A stretch of DNA of 64,000 bases from an uncultured Acetatifactor sp. (GCA_910584865.1 CAJUCE010000018.1:41500-105499); one strand, 5' to 3'. Counted from the stretch's first letter, positions 43,680 through 52,848 are shown. A program made the numbers and translations. Notes: a model not told the origin generated them from the letters alone.

Positions 43680-46049
43680 CTATTTTCCCTGGCCGTCATC
43701 CTCCGCTATGCTGAAATCCACGGTGCGGTTAAATCGGTCACAGCCATCCACGCATACCCTCACCGGCATGCCCAGTTTATAGCTCTTCCCGGTGGCCTGG
43801 CCGATCATCTCGTAAGTGCTTTCGTTATAGTAAAAATAATCCCCCGGCAGCTTGGAGACATGAACCAGTCCCTCCACGGTATTGGGCAGCTCCACGTAGA
43901 TTCCCCAACTGGTGATGCCGGATACCACGCCCTCGTAAGTCTCCCCGATGCGCTCCTCCATATATTCCACCTTTTTGAGCTTGTCGGTCTCCCGCTCCGC
44001 CTCGTCGGCACGGCGCTCCGTCTCGGAAGAATGCCTGGCCACTTCCGGCAGAATCTCCCGGTAATGAGCCGTCCGCTCCTCCCCAAGCCTGCCCCGGAGC
44101 TGGTCCTTGATGATCCGGTGTATCTGCAGATCCGGATATCTGCGGATAGGCGAGGTAAAATGGCAGTAATACTGGCATGCCAGGCCGAAATGCCCGCTGC
44201 ACTCCACGCTGTACTTGGCCTGCTTCATGCTGCGCAGGGCCAGACGGCTGATCAGCGGCTCCTCAGGGGTGCCCGCAATCCTGACCAGAAGCTTCTGGAT
44301 CTCCTTGGGATGGACTTCCTCCCCGGACACCTTCTGTCCCGTCCTGCCCACAGCCTTCATATAATAACCGAAATTGTTGATAAATGCCGCCAGTTTCTGA
44401 ATCTTCTCCCCGTCGGGCACATCGTGCACCCGGTACACGAAGGGCAGCTCCATCCAGTAAAAATGCTGCGCCACCGTCTCGTTTGCCGCCAACATGAAAT
44501 CTTCTATGATGTCCGTGGCCACATTCCGCTCATAGGGCCTGATCTCCAGAGGATGCCCTTCCCTGTCCAACAGAATCTTGCATTCCGGAAAATCAAAATC
44601 AACAAAACCCCGCTGCCTGCGCTTTTCCCGCAGGATCCCCGCCAGAGTCTCCATCTCCCGGAACATGGGAAGCAGCTCCCCGTACTGACCGTATTCTTCC
44701 TTCTCCACCAGTGCGCCATCTTCCAGAAGGGCCTTCACAATCGTGTAGGACATTCGCTTATTGACTCTGATCACGGACTCACAGATCTCGTAATCCACGA
44801 TTTCCCCCTTCCGGTCCACCGTCATCAGGCAGCTCAAGGCCAGCCTGTCCACTCCCTCATTCAGGGAGCAGATGCCGTTGGAAAGGGCATGGGGCAGCAT
44901 GGGAATCACCCTGTCCACCAGGTAGACGCTTGTGCCCCGGTTCAAAGCCTCCCTGTCCAGGGCGGAATTTTCCTGGACATAATTGGTCACATCCGCAATG
45001 TGAACCCCCAGATGATATTTCTCCCCGTCAAAGCTGACGCTCACCGCATCGTCCAGATCCTTTGCATCCTCGCCGTCTATGGTCACCATGACCACATCAC
45101 GCAGATCCCTGCGCCCGGCCCGGTCCGCCTCGGACACCTCCTGGGCCGTCCGGCCTGCCTGGTTCATCACCTTCACCGGAAATTCCATGGGCAGCTCATA
45201 ATTCCGGACGATGGACAGGATATCCACCCCGGGATCATTCATATGACCCAGAATCTCTACCACCTTTCCCTCCGGACTCTTCCGGTCCGAACCGTAATCC
45301 GTCAGCTCCACCACCACTTTATGCCCGCTCACCGCGCCCATAGAACATTCCTTGGGCACGAAAATATCCTTGGAAAATCTGGCATTGTCCGGCACTACAA
45401 ATCCGTAGTGCTCCCTGGATCCATCGTAAGTTCCCACCACCCGGGTGATGCCCCTGGCAATGATCCGGACTACCTTCGCCTCCCTGCGCCGTCCCTCCTG
45501 CTCCGGAAGCAGCGCCACTTCCACCCTGTCCTGATGAAATGCGCCATTGGTCTGGTCTTCCGGAATATATAAATCCTGTTCTCCGAAATATCCCTGTGCC
45601 GCTGAACGCTCCTGGCCTGCCGGACGCCCTTGAGCCATGGAGTGCCCCTTTCCTGCAGGACGCTCCTGATCTGCGGACTGTCCCTGGCCCGCTGAACGCC
45701 CCTGCCCTGCGGATTTCCCCTGTCCCGCAAAAGATCCCCGTCCTATGGAATCCCCCTGGTCCGTGCCGTCTAGCCGCACGAAGCCGAAGCCCTTTGCATT
45801 GCTGATAAAAGTGCCAGTCAGGAAACGCCCGTTGGATTTCACATATTTTCCTTTGGCAGTGAGGGTAAGCTTCCCTTCGTCCAAAAGTTCACGCAGAACC
45901 GTCCGAAGCTCCTCCCTGTCTTCCCTTGCCACCTGGAGCAATGCTGCCAGTTCCTTTTCCTTCATAGGAACATATATGGGATCCTTCACCAAATCGCAGA
46001 TTACTTTTTTTCTGGCTTGTAATGTCTTTCTGTTCTCTTCTTTCTCCAT
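43680..46049 (-). CDS. rnr: Ribonuclease R
   Basis: A 789-residue 3'-5' exoribonuclease. N-terminal HTH and cold-shock domains are followed by the RNB catalytic domain with VMVTIDGEDAKDLDDAVSVS (the metal-binding aspartates) and HYCWH-type block FGLACQYYCHFTSPIRRYPDLQIHR, then an S1 domain (GVVSGITSWGIYVELPNTVEGLVHVS). It degrades structured and tmRNA-tagged messages. Between the two cold-shock segments (residues about 96-156) it carries ten six-residue units such as GQGRSA, encoded by an 18-nt array, absent from ordinary RNase R. The ribosome site GGAGG is only three bases from the ATG. Confidence 0.93.
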   Translation of the reverse strand: MEKEENRKTLQARKKVICDLVKDPIYVPMKEKELAALLQVAREDREELRTVLRELLDEGKLTLTAKGKYVKSNGRFLTGTFISNAKGFGFVRLDGTDQGDSIGRGSFAGQGKSAGQGRSAGQGQSADQERPAGKGHSMAQGRPAGQERSAAQGYFGEQDLYIPEDQTNGAFHQDRVEVALLPEQEGRRREAKVVRIIARGITRVVGTYDGSREHYGFVVPDNARFSKDIFVPKECSMGAVSGHKVVVELTDYGSDRKSPEGKVVEILGHMNDPGVDILSIVRNYELPMEFPVKVMNQAGRTAQEVSEADRAGRRDLRDVVMVTIDGEDAKDLDDAVSVSFDGEKYHLGVHIADVTNYVQENSALDREALNRGTSVYLVDRVIPMLPHALSNGICSLNEGVDRLALSCLMTVDRKGEIVDYEICESVIRVNKRMSYTIVKALLEDGALVEKEEYGQYGELLPMFREMETLAGILREKRRQRGFVDFDFPECKILLDREGHPLEIRPYERNVATDIIEDFMLAANETVAQHFYWMELPFVYRVHDVPDGEKIQKLAAFINNFGYYMKAVGRTGQKVSGEEVHPKEIQKLLVRIAGTPEEPLISRLALRSMKQAKYSVECSGHFGLACQYYCHFTSPIRRYPDLQIHRIIKDQLRGRLGEERTAHYREILPEVARHSSETERRADEAERETDKLKKVEYMEERIGETYEGVVSGITSWGIYVELPNTVEGLVHVSKLPGDYFYYNESTYEMIGQATGKSYKLGMPVRVCVDGCDRFNRTVDFSIAEDDGQGK
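45582..45761 (-). repeat. 18-nt in-frame tandem array inside rnr
   Basis: Ten 18-base units (180 bases). Coding-strand examples are GGACAGGGGAAATCCGCA, GGAAAGGGGCACTCCATG and GGCCAGGAGCGTTCAGCG. The frame is kept. The unit with CACTCCATG is close to the leader unit GAAGAAGGGCATTCCATG. Confidence 0.92.
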
Positions 46050-46083
46050 ATCCCTCCCGATACCCGTTTACGTATGATATATT

Positions 46084-46269
46084 TTATCTGAATTTTTCCA
46101 TTAACTGTTTATACAGCGACTCACTGATATGCCTTCCTGTTTTTCGCATAACATCAATACATGCCACCACATCTTCTTTTGATATAAGCCCTTTATTATC
46201 AGAAACGAAATGGCTCAGCAAACTGAAAAAAGACACTCCTGCCACTTCGCAAGGGTGTCTGTCCAACAA
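46084..46269 (-). pseudogene. Remnant resembling the C-terminus of a DUF3368 PIN toxin
   Basis: A 61-residue frame between secG and rnr, starting only at a TTG without a ribosome site and open further upstream. Its end (NKGLISKEDVVACIDVMRKT, then GRHISESLYKQLMEKF) resembles the last about 35 residues of DUF3368/VapC-like PIN proteins, which end with ID-x2-x-GFRIS-x-LY. The catalytic N-terminal part is missing. Probably the leftover of a toxin-antitoxin gene inside a housekeeping operon. The match is by eye. Confidence 0.4.
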
Positions 46270-46318
46270 ACAAATTGAAACTACGGAACCGATCAGGAAA
46301 CGGCTCTGCCCTGAACCT

Positions 46319-46558
46319 TTAGAAAATGCTCAGATTCAATACCACCGCCAGAACCATGAACAATACCGCCAGAATCTTGGTGAACTTCACCAGCTGGCCT
46401 TCCATGGAACGTCCCTTGTTCTTGCCCCAATAGGTCTCCGCCGCTCCGCTGATGGCGCCAAGCCCTGCGGACTTGCCCTCCTGCATCAGCACCAACACCA
46501 CAAGCGCAATGCACACCAGTATAAAAATGATGGTAAGTACAATCTTCAATGCTGCCAT
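46319..46558 (-). CDS. secG: Preprotein translocase subunit SecG
   Basis: A 79-residue inner-membrane protein with two hydrophobic helices (about residues 5-23 and 58-77) joined by the conserved VLMQEGKSAGLGAISGAAETYWGKN-type loop. It supports SecYEG protein export. GGAGGTG precedes the ATG. It is the first gene of the secG-rnr-smpB-ssrA block, a common order in Firmicutes, and has a promoter at 46614-46642. Confidence 0.95.
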   Translation of the reverse strand: MAALKIVLTIIFILVCIALVVLVLMQEGKSAGLGAISGAAETYWGKNKGRSMEGQLVKFTKILAVLFMVLAVVLNLSIF

Positions 46559-46613
46559 TTCGCACCTCCTGCGTAAAATGCTGCCCGTCTGCCTTTACAA
46601 CAGACTAAAACAC

Positions 46614-46642
46614 ATATTACCATAAAAACAGCCAAAAGACAA
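46614..46642 (-). promoter_or_regulatory. secG promoter
   Basis: On the minus strand TTGTCT (46637-46642), 17 bases, TAATAT (46614-46619), with a leader of about 50 bases. Confidence 0.7.
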
Positions 46643-46681
46643 GGTTTTCTTAAAAATTTTCAGCCAGAATTTTCACAAATT

Positions 46682-46824
46682 GTTACTGTTCACGGCTTCG
46701 CCGCTCACAGCAACATGATGCACACAAAATGAGCAAAGTGCGCTCATTTTGGCGCCTGCTGTCTCGGGATTTTCGTGCAAAGCGCGCACGAAAACACCTC
46801 GCAGAGGCACCCGTGAACAGTAAC
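46682..46824. mobile_element. MITE-like element with perfect inverted ends and target duplication
   Basis: A 143-bp non-coding element. The ends GTTACTGTTCACGG (46682-46695) and CCGTGAACAGTAAC (46811-46824) are a perfect 14-bp inverted repeat, flanked on both sides by the same 9 bases TCACAAATT (46673-46681 and 46825-46833). The interior folds into two hairpins (AAAATGAGC/GCTCATTTT and TTTTCGTGC/GCGCACGAAAA-type). A partial second copy is at 1776-1812. It would need a transposase in trans. Confidence 0.88.
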
Positions 46825-46889
46825 TCACAAATTTACACCCAAATTTTCAAGCCAAAATTCTCACAGGTTCCCCCACCCCAATTTCACCT

Positions 46890-47414
46890 TTACTGTACCT
46901 TTATGGTAAATCCCTCATATATCCCTACCGGAACCTCATCACCAAAGAAATACTGCTCCATTGTCTCCGCTTCAAACTGATACACTGTCACCAGCTCCCT
47001 GAGCGGGTCCACAATCCAATATTCCCTGACGCCGGCTGTGCGGTATTGAAACAGCTTGGTGAAATAATCCAATCTCCTGCTTGCAGGCGAAACGATCTCT
47101 ATAGTCCAGTCCGGCGCTCCGTGGCAGCCTTTTTCGTCCAGTTTGGATGGATCGCAGACGACTAAGATATCCGGCTCAAAATAGTTTAGATCGTCATCGT
47201 ACAGATATACGCCAAAGGGGGCGGCGTACACTTCGCAGTCACCATCATTATTTTTTATATATGCAGATATTTCACTTGCCAGGAACATACTGAGTCTCTG
47301 GTGCGTCCTGCTCGGGGGCGCCATATTGTAAATCTGCCCATCAATCAGTTCTGCCCTCTCTCCATCCGCCAGTGCATAGATGTCATCTATTGTATATATT
47401 TCTTCTTTTCTCAA
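46890..47414 (-). CDS. Uma2 family protein (putative restriction-like endonuclease)
   Basis: A 174-residue DUF820/Uma2 protein with a PD-(D/E)XK-type core: ERAELIDGQIYNMAPPSRTH near the start, FEPDILVVCDPSKL and APDWTIEIVSPASRRLDYFTK. These are the acidic residues of the nuclease fold. It starts at a TTG (47414), since the family begins just there; GGAGG lies rather far upstream. Uma2 proteins are widespread in cyanobacteria and clostridia. Their role is unclear; some are thought to derive from mobile elements. Alone here. Confidence 0.85.
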   Translation of the reverse strand: MRKEEIYTIDDIYALADGERAELIDGQIYNMAPPSRTHQRLSMFLASEISAYIKNNDGDCEVYAAPFGVYLYDDDLNYFEPDILVVCDPSKLDEKGCHGAPDWTIEIVSPASRRLDYFTKLFQYRTAGVREYWIVDPLRELVTVYQFEAETMEQYFFGDEVPVGIYEGFTIKVQ

Positions 47415-47621
47415 AGCATCCGTTTCCCAACCTCCTTCGATATCACCAATCCTTTGACAAATCGGCCGGTTCCGTGTCCTCCCCGTTTCGCAAGCCCCAG
47501 GCAGTCCCCGTGGCATAAGTATACCACGAAAGACTGCCTTTGACTACCCGGCTCCCCAAATATGCTTTCAGTTATAAACGATTATAAACAGAATTAACAT
47601 CATCCAAGCAAAACGGAGTAT

Positions 47622-47659
47622 AAAAGAAAAAGCGGCCTGCCGCCTGGCAGAACCGCCTT
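47622..47659 (-). terminator. Terminator of the opp operon
   Basis: GGCGGTTCTGCC and GGCAGGCCGC form a GC-rich hairpin followed on the minus strand by TTTTTCTTTT, just after the stop of the last gene. Confidence 0.8.
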
Positions 47660-47660
47660 C

Positions 47661-48014
47661 CTAAATAAAAGCCGAAATCACAAAAGAGACCGCCAGGAAC
47701 ACCGCCCCTGTCAGCAGAAAGGGCAGGAAAGGCTTTCCCATCCTGTCCCTTTTCTCCTTCTTCCAGACGGTATACTCGTACAAATCCTTGTATCTGCGCA
47801 CGGAAGAAAGCGTGGAAAAACCGTATCCTATGGTGTCGAAGGCTCCGGCTGCCGCCACCCACATGAGCAGCCCCAGCAAGATGGAGACAGCCCCCCCAAC
47901 GCCGAACGCGTCCACATAATAGATTTTCAGGTCAAAGCCTTTCATACACAGCACCAACAGGGCGACAGCCCCGTTGACGGCAAGAGCCGCCCCATACCTT
48001 TTCCAGGATCCCAT
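47661..48014 (-). CDS. Small membrane protein, DUF3899-like
   Basis: A 117-residue protein with three hydrophobic segments (about 8-25, 38-62 and 97-115) and the internal motif FDTIGYGFSTL before a charged loop, as in DUF3899 proteins often found near clostridial transporters. It starts 10 bases after the oppF stop and is probably the last gene of the opp operon. Function unknown. Confidence 0.65.
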   Translation of the reverse strand: MGSWKRYGAALAVNGAVALLVLCMKGFDLKIYYVDAFGVGGAVSILLGLLMWVAAAGAFDTIGYGFSTLSSVRRYKDLYEYTVWKKEKRDRMGKPFLPFLLTGAVFLAVSFVISAFI

Positions 48015-48024
48015 ATTCAGTCCT

Positions 48025-49284
48025 TCAATCTTTCAATTCTTTCTGATATTGCTCAAACTCCGCGTTGTTGCAGTACACGAAATGATCTTTCCTCAGCTCC
48101 CGCAGTGCCGGTTCGTCACCATGCCCGTAGTCATGTACCTCCGAGGGATTGTACAGAATACGCTGCCGCTTCTTCTCCGACTTAGGGTTAGGCTTGGGGA
48201 TCGCGGACAGCAACGCCCTCGTATAGGGATGCATGGGATGGGCGAAAAGTTCCGCACTGGGCGCCTTCTCCACCACCTTGCCGAAATACATCACCACAAT
48301 GGTGTCACAGAAGTACTTTACCACCGACAAATCATGGGCGATAAATATAATGGAAAGGTTCAGCTCCTCCTGCAGCTCGTTCAGCAGATTGATAACCTGG
48401 GCGCGAATGGATACGTCCAGGGCAGAGATAGGCTCGTCACAGATCAGAAGCCTGGGATTCATGATCAACGCCCTGGCGATGCCGATCCTCTGCCTCTGGC
48501 CGCCGGAAAACTCATGGGGATACCGGGATGCATGCTCCTCCACCAGTCCCACACGGTTCAGCATCTCCACCACCTTCTTGTGGTTTTCCGCCTTGTTCCG
48601 GAAGCCCTGGATCCTAAGGCCCTCCTGGATAATGTCCTCTACCGTCATACGGGGATCAAGGGAGTCCACCGGATCCTGGAAGATCATCTGGATCTCATTC
48701 AGCAGCTTTCTGCTCACATGGGCATTGTCATATTTGATCTGCTTGATCTTCTCCTGCTGTGTCGCCTTGGTGGCGGCGATGTTTGCCTGGATCTCTCCTA
48801 TGGCTTTATCCGCCTCCGCCTTCAGCTGATCTGACCGGGAGGCATTTGTGACCAGGTCTTTTTCCAGTTTCTCCTTGATTTCCTTTATCCTGGCAGTTCC
48901 GCGGATCTTTGTCCACTTGATCTCCTTGCGGTTCCACCTGGCACCGCCGCTGATGCGGACACCCTTGTAATACACGGAGCCGGATGTAATGTCGTAGAGG
49001 CGAATAATGCTGCGCCCTGTGGTGGTCTTGCCGCAGCCGCTCTCCCCCACGATCCCCAGGCACTCCCCTTCCTTGATGTCGAAGGAAATATCCGAGACTG
49101 CCTTCAGTTTCTGTCTATTAGGCCCCTTCCCGAAGAAAAAGAACTGTTTCAGGTGCCGCACGGAGAGGATGACCCCCTCTTTGCGAAGCTCCGGTTTCTG
49201 CTTCACCTTGGGATCGATCTTATACTGGCTGTTGAATTCTGCGTCGCTGCCAAAGCCCGCAGGCTTATTTTTCGTCTCACTCAT
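48025..49284 (-). CDS. oppF: Oligopeptide ABC transporter ATPase OppF
   Basis: A 419-residue ATPase with Walker A (VGESGCGKTTTGRSI), Q-loop (IQMIFQDP), signature (EFSGGQRQRIGIARAL), Walker B (RLLICDEPISALD) and H-loop (IFIAHDLS). The C-terminal oligopeptide-binding extension is present. About 95 residues of charged, coiled-coil-like sequence (about 100-195) are inserted before the Q-loop, which ordinary OppF lacks. Overlaps oppD by eight bases. Confidence 0.92.
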   Translation of the reverse strand: MSETKNKPAGFGSDAEFNSQYKIDPKVKQKPELRKEGVILSVRHLKQFFFFGKGPNRQKLKAVSDISFDIKEGECLGIVGESGCGKTTTGRSIIRLYDITSGSVYYKGVRISGGARWNRKEIKWTKIRGTARIKEIKEKLEKDLVTNASRSDQLKAEADKAIGEIQANIAATKATQQEKIKQIKYDNAHVSRKLLNEIQMIFQDPVDSLDPRMTVEDIIQEGLRIQGFRNKAENHKKVVEMLNRVGLVEEHASRYPHEFSGGQRQRIGIARALIMNPRLLICDEPISALDVSIRAQVINLLNELQEELNLSIIFIAHDLSVVKYFCDTIVVMYFGKVVEKAPSAELFAHPMHPYTRALLSAIPKPNPKSEKKRQRILYNPSEVHDYGHGDEPALRELRKDHFVYCNNAEFEQYQKELKD

Positions 49285-50830
49285 CTTTCTGATCCTCCTC
49301 CAGTGAAATCCGGATCCTCTCGCTTACGATCTTGGGCATCTCCACCTTGGGCGCATGAGGATCCAGAAGCCATGTGGCGGCATAATGGGTATCGCTGACC
49401 TTAAACATGGGCGGCTCTTCCCTGTAATCGATATTCATTGCATACCTGCTGCGGGCAGCGAAAGCATCCCCCTTGGGCGGGTATATCATATTGGGCGGTG
49501 TCCCCGGAATGGCCTCCAGTTTCTCCTTGCTGTCCACGTCCGGAATACTGGAAAGCAGCGCCCAGGTATAAGGATGCTTCGGATCATAGAAGATTTCCTC
49601 CGCAGTGCCGTACTCCACGATCTTGCCGGCATACATCACTGCCACCCTGTCGGCCATGTTGGCCACCACACCCAGGTCATGAGTGATGAAAATACAGGAA
49701 AGGTTCCTCTCCGCCTTTATCCGGTTAATCAGTTCCAGAATCTGGGCCTGGATGGTCACATCCAAGGCCGTGGTGGGCTCGTCGCAGATCAGTATCTCCG
49801 GCGACGCCGTCAGGGCGATAGCGATAACGATACGCTGTCTCATCCCCCCCGAAAATTCAAAAGGATACTGCTTAAAACGTTTCTCCGGATCAGGTATGCC
49901 CACTTCCTTCATGATGGCAAGAGCCCGCTTTTTGGCCTCCGCCTTGGTGAGCTTCAGCTTATTGATATAGGCAAGCTTCTCGTTCTCGATCTCTTCCTTT
50001 ACCCTGGCTTCCTCCGTCTCCCCGGAAGCCTCCAGCTTTTTCTCCAGTTCTGCCAGGCGCTCCTTGTGCTCCGCGGCCACCTTCTCCCTGTATTCCTTCA
50101 CCTGCTCTTTGGCCTTCTTCTGGGTCTCCTCCAGAACCGCTTTCAGCTCTTTTGCCTTTTTCCCATAAGTCTCCCGGGTCTTCTTCTCGAACTCCTTAAA
50201 GGCATGCTTCCTGTCCTTTATAGCCTGTTTCCTGGCCGCCTTATCCATCGCGGCGCCGCCTCTCCCGCTATCTGCTCCGGAAGCTTCCGCTCCTGCATTA
50301 TCTCCTGCGGCATCCTCATCCTGCCCTGCATTCAGCTGCGCTATATAGGTTTCCATCTTCTTCCGCTCATTGGCGATCTCGATATTCATTTTCGCCAGGG
50401 TATTCTTATAGCGGATCAGATCGTCGCTGATCAGATCCTGGTACATGATCTTCAGTTTGTCCGAATTGATCAGCATGGCCTCCGTGATCTGTTTGCCGAT
50501 ACGGACGATGGGGTTTAAGGAAGACAGGGGATCCTGGAAGATCATGCCGATCTTATGCCCCCTGATCTTATAAAATTCATCTTCGGATATCTCCAGGAGG
50601 TTCTCTCCCCGGTATATGATATTTCCATTCTCTATGATGGCATTATTGGCAAGAATCCCCATAATGGCCTTGGAGGTAACGGATTTTCCGGAACCCGATT
50701 CTCCCACGATACACAAGGTCTCCCCCCGGTTCAGATCGAAGGAAATATTCCGGACGGCCTTCAGGATGCCGTTGTCTGTCTTAAAGTTTATTTCCAGATT
50801 ATTTACCGATAATACTTTGTCCTGTGCCAT
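49277..50830 (-). CDS. oppD: Oligopeptide ABC transporter ATPase OppD
   Basis: A 517-residue ATPase with Walker A (VGESGSGKSVTSKAI), Q-loop (IGMIFQDPLSSLNPIV), signature (EFSGGMRQRIVIAIAL), Walker B (EILICDEPTTALD) and H-loop (IFITHDLG). Between the Q-loop and the signature about 170 residues of Lys/Glu/Ala-rich coiled coil (about 110-285) are inserted into the helical subdomain. This makes the protein far longer than the usual 330 residues. Works with OppF to drive peptide import. Confidence 0.92.
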   Translation of the reverse strand: MAQDKVLSVNNLEINFKTDNGILKAVRNISFDLNRGETLCIVGESGSGKSVTSKAIMGILANNAIIENGNIIYRGENLLEISEDEFYKIRGHKIGMIFQDPLSSLNPIVRIGKQITEAMLINSDKLKIMYQDLISDDLIRYKNTLAKMNIEIANERKKMETYIAQLNAGQDEDAAGDNAGAEASGADSGRGGAAMDKAARKQAIKDRKHAFKEFEKKTRETYGKKAKELKAVLEETQKKAKEQVKEYREKVAAEHKERLAELEKKLEASGETEEARVKEEIENEKLAYINKLKLTKAEAKKRALAIMKEVGIPDPEKRFKQYPFEFSGGMRQRIVIAIALTASPEILICDEPTTALDVTIQAQILELINRIKAERNLSCIFITHDLGVVANMADRVAVMYAGKIVEYGTAEEIFYDPKHPYTWALLSSIPDVDSKEKLEAIPGTPPNMIYPPKGDAFAARSRYAMNIDYREEPPMFKVSDTHYAATWLLDPHAPKVEMPKIVSERIRISLEEDQKDE

Positions 50831-50876
50831 ATTCTATTTTCTCTTTCCTTTCCAAGTCTGGAAGTTTCCAAGTCCG

Positions 50877-50903
50877 AAAGAATCGCTTCTCTTGCGATTC
50901 TTT
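50877..50903 (-). promoter_or_regulatory. Hairpin between oppC and oppD
   Basis: AAAGAATCGC and GCGATTCTTT form a perfect 10-bp stem with a seven-base loop in the 131-base gap. A second partial dyad (GAAACCAC/GTGGTTTC) lies nearby. Possibly an RNA-processing or attenuation site within the operon. Confidence 0.55.
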
Positions 50904-50961
50904 CATGTAAAGCTTGAAACCACATAGCGAGGTACTTTTGGGCTTAGTGGTTTCCTTTACA

Positions 50962-52848
50962 TTATTCGCTTCCTTTCAAAGCCGGGTTGAGCGCATCCCT
51001 GAGTCCGTTTCCGAACAGATTGAAGGAAATCATCATCAGCGCCATAACCGCGGCAGGGAAGATTACCAGGTTCGGATAAACGGCCAGGTACTGCTGATTA
51101 TTGGACATCATGACGCCGAAGGACTGCAGGCCCTGAAGTCCCAGATTCAGGTATGCAAGAGTAGCCTCGGAATAAATTCCGCTCGTAATCATCAACACGC
51201 TGGCGGTGATAATCGTTCCCATGGCGTTGGGCAGGATATGCTTGAAAATCAGCCTGATATCCGATGAACCCAGCGTCCTGGACGCCAGCACATACTCACG
51301 CCCCTTGAAACGGTAGAACTGGGTACGAGTTCTGGCAGCCGTACCGATCCATCCCGTCATACACAAGGCCAGTACAAAGGTAAAGAAATTATTGCCTAAA
51401 TGCAGGATGCACAGCGTCATCACCACGATCCAGGGCACACCCCCCAGGATCTCGCAGAAACGCTCCATCCACAGATCCACGTTTCCTCCGAAATAACCGG
51501 AAATGGAACCCCAGATCAGACCAAAGGTAAAGCAAAAGGCGGCGGTACATACACCCAGAATCAAGGATGTCCGAAGCCCCGCAAAGGCACGCTTGAACAG
51601 GTCAAAGCCGGAAGCATCCGTGCCTAACAGGAACTTAGGCATTTTGTCATAACCCATTTTCCGGTATGCCCAGCCCCTGGCGTTGATACTGGAAAGCTTT
51701 TTGGTGATGCCCATGACAGTCTGGCTCTCCACCACGTCGATGGGACATTCATCGGAAAGCTTCACGAAAGACTCCGGCCCCACCTTGTGGTCATAAGTAC
51801 AATAACCTGCCTCAACCCATTTGTTCAGCTCCGTTGCAGGATAGGTCACCAGTTCAGCGTCACCGTAAACCAGCGCATAGGTATCCAGAATGTAGCTGCA
51901 GTAATAAATCCGGGAATTATGAATCCCCTTGCGCCCTGTACATGCCCAGTAGGAAAGGGCATTGGCGTCGCTGATATTGATAAAATCCGTAGCGTCCGTG
52001 AAGGAAATTTCCGCAATCTCCTCCCCGTTTTCCACCGTATCCTTTGCGCTGACCACGGCGCTCTCAACCAGCACATACTGGAAATTAGATGCGGCGGACT
52101 TCACCTCAAACACGATCTGCGCCCGGAGCTCGTTAAGCCCCGCTTCTGAAAGCGCTTCGCTTAAGCTCACGGACAGAGGGCTGTAATCCCGTGAGAAATC
52201 CCGGAGCATGATGACCTGCTCCCCTGCTTTCAGATAGACCGCATATTCTCCCTGTTCCGAGGCCGACACTCCGTCCTCGTCACTGAAAACCACATCCAGA
52301 CGGTAGTCCCCTTCCGAATCCAGATCCATGGCCTTGGAGGACATGAGCACATTCTTATCCTCAAGGACAGTGTCCGTGGCCACCACCACCACGCCGCCCT
52401 CCCCGTAAGGATTGGCAGTATCGATCATGGAAGGCTCCGGATCCACATTGATCTGCACCAGGGCTCCCTTCACCGCCGCCGGCGTATATTTCCCGGACAG
52501 CGCCGGCACCTCATTCTCCCTGTCATATACGATTCCTTTGTATTCCCTGGTTCCGTCCCAGAATCCCGTCCCCGCCTCGAAAAGCTTGGGAGCCAGGAAT
52601 GCCTCTATTGTATTCACCGTGGTAATATTACTGGTGGAAAGCAGGGGTACAAATATGGTCAAAAGAACCAGGATCCCAAGAATAATGCTGCCTGCCACGG
52701 AAGCCTTGTTCTTACGGAAGCGTTTCATGGCATCCTTGAAAAAAGTGGTTGGCTTTGTATCCAGCTTCTTGTCTGTCACCCTCTTATTCTGTTGAATCAG
52801 GACGAAGTCATCCTCCCTGAATGCTCTCTCTCTATTCGTATCAGCCAT
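50962..52848 (-). CDS. oppC: Oligopeptide ABC transporter permease OppC with large external domain
   Basis: A 628-residue permease, about twice the normal length. After a cytoplasmic start and the first membrane helix (about residues 48-70) comes an exported domain of about 330 residues. Then follow the usual five helices with the EAA-type loop TLGSSDIRLIFKHILPNAMG. The external domain includes a stretch (GTDASGFDLFKRAFAG) that resumes the standard OppC sequence. The start overlaps the oppB stop by one base (TAATG). Imports peptides with OppB. Confidence 0.9.
   Translation of the reverse strand: MADTNRERAFREDDFVLIQQNKRVTDKKLDTKPTTFFKDAMKRFRKNKASVAGSIILGILVLLTIFVPLLSTSNITTVNTIEAFLAPKLFEAGTGFWDGTREYKGIVYDRENEVPALSGKYTPAAVKGALVQINVDPEPSMIDTANPYGEGGVVVVATDTVLEDKNVLMSSKAMDLDSEGDYRLDVVFSDEDGVSASEQGEYAVYLKAGEQVIMLRDFSRDYSPLSVSLSEALSEAGLNELRAQIVFEVKSAASNFQYVLVESAVVSAKDTVENGEEIAEISFTDATDFINISDANALSYWACTGRKGIHNSRIYYCSYILDTYALVYGDAELVTYPATELNKWVEAGYCTYDHKVGPESFVKLSDECPIDVVESQTVMGITKKLSSINARGWAYRKMGYDKMPKFLLGTDASGFDLFKRAFAGLRTSLILGVCTAAFCFTFGLIWGSISGYFGGNVDLWMERFCEILGGVPWIVVMTLCILHLGNNFFTFVLALCMTGWIGTAARTRTQFYRFKGREYVLASRTLGSSDIRLIFKHILPNAMGTIITASVLMITSGIYSEATLAYLNLGLQGLQSFGVMMSNNQQYLAVYPNLVIFPAAVMALMMISFNLFGNGLRDALNPALKGSE

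Noticed and set aside
43251..45572. A 773-codon open frame on the plus strand antisense to rnr and smpB
   Set aside because: It mirrors GC-rich codon use of rnr, runs through the repeat array and the rnr stop region, has no ribosome site and no recognisable domain. RNase R on the other strand is certain.
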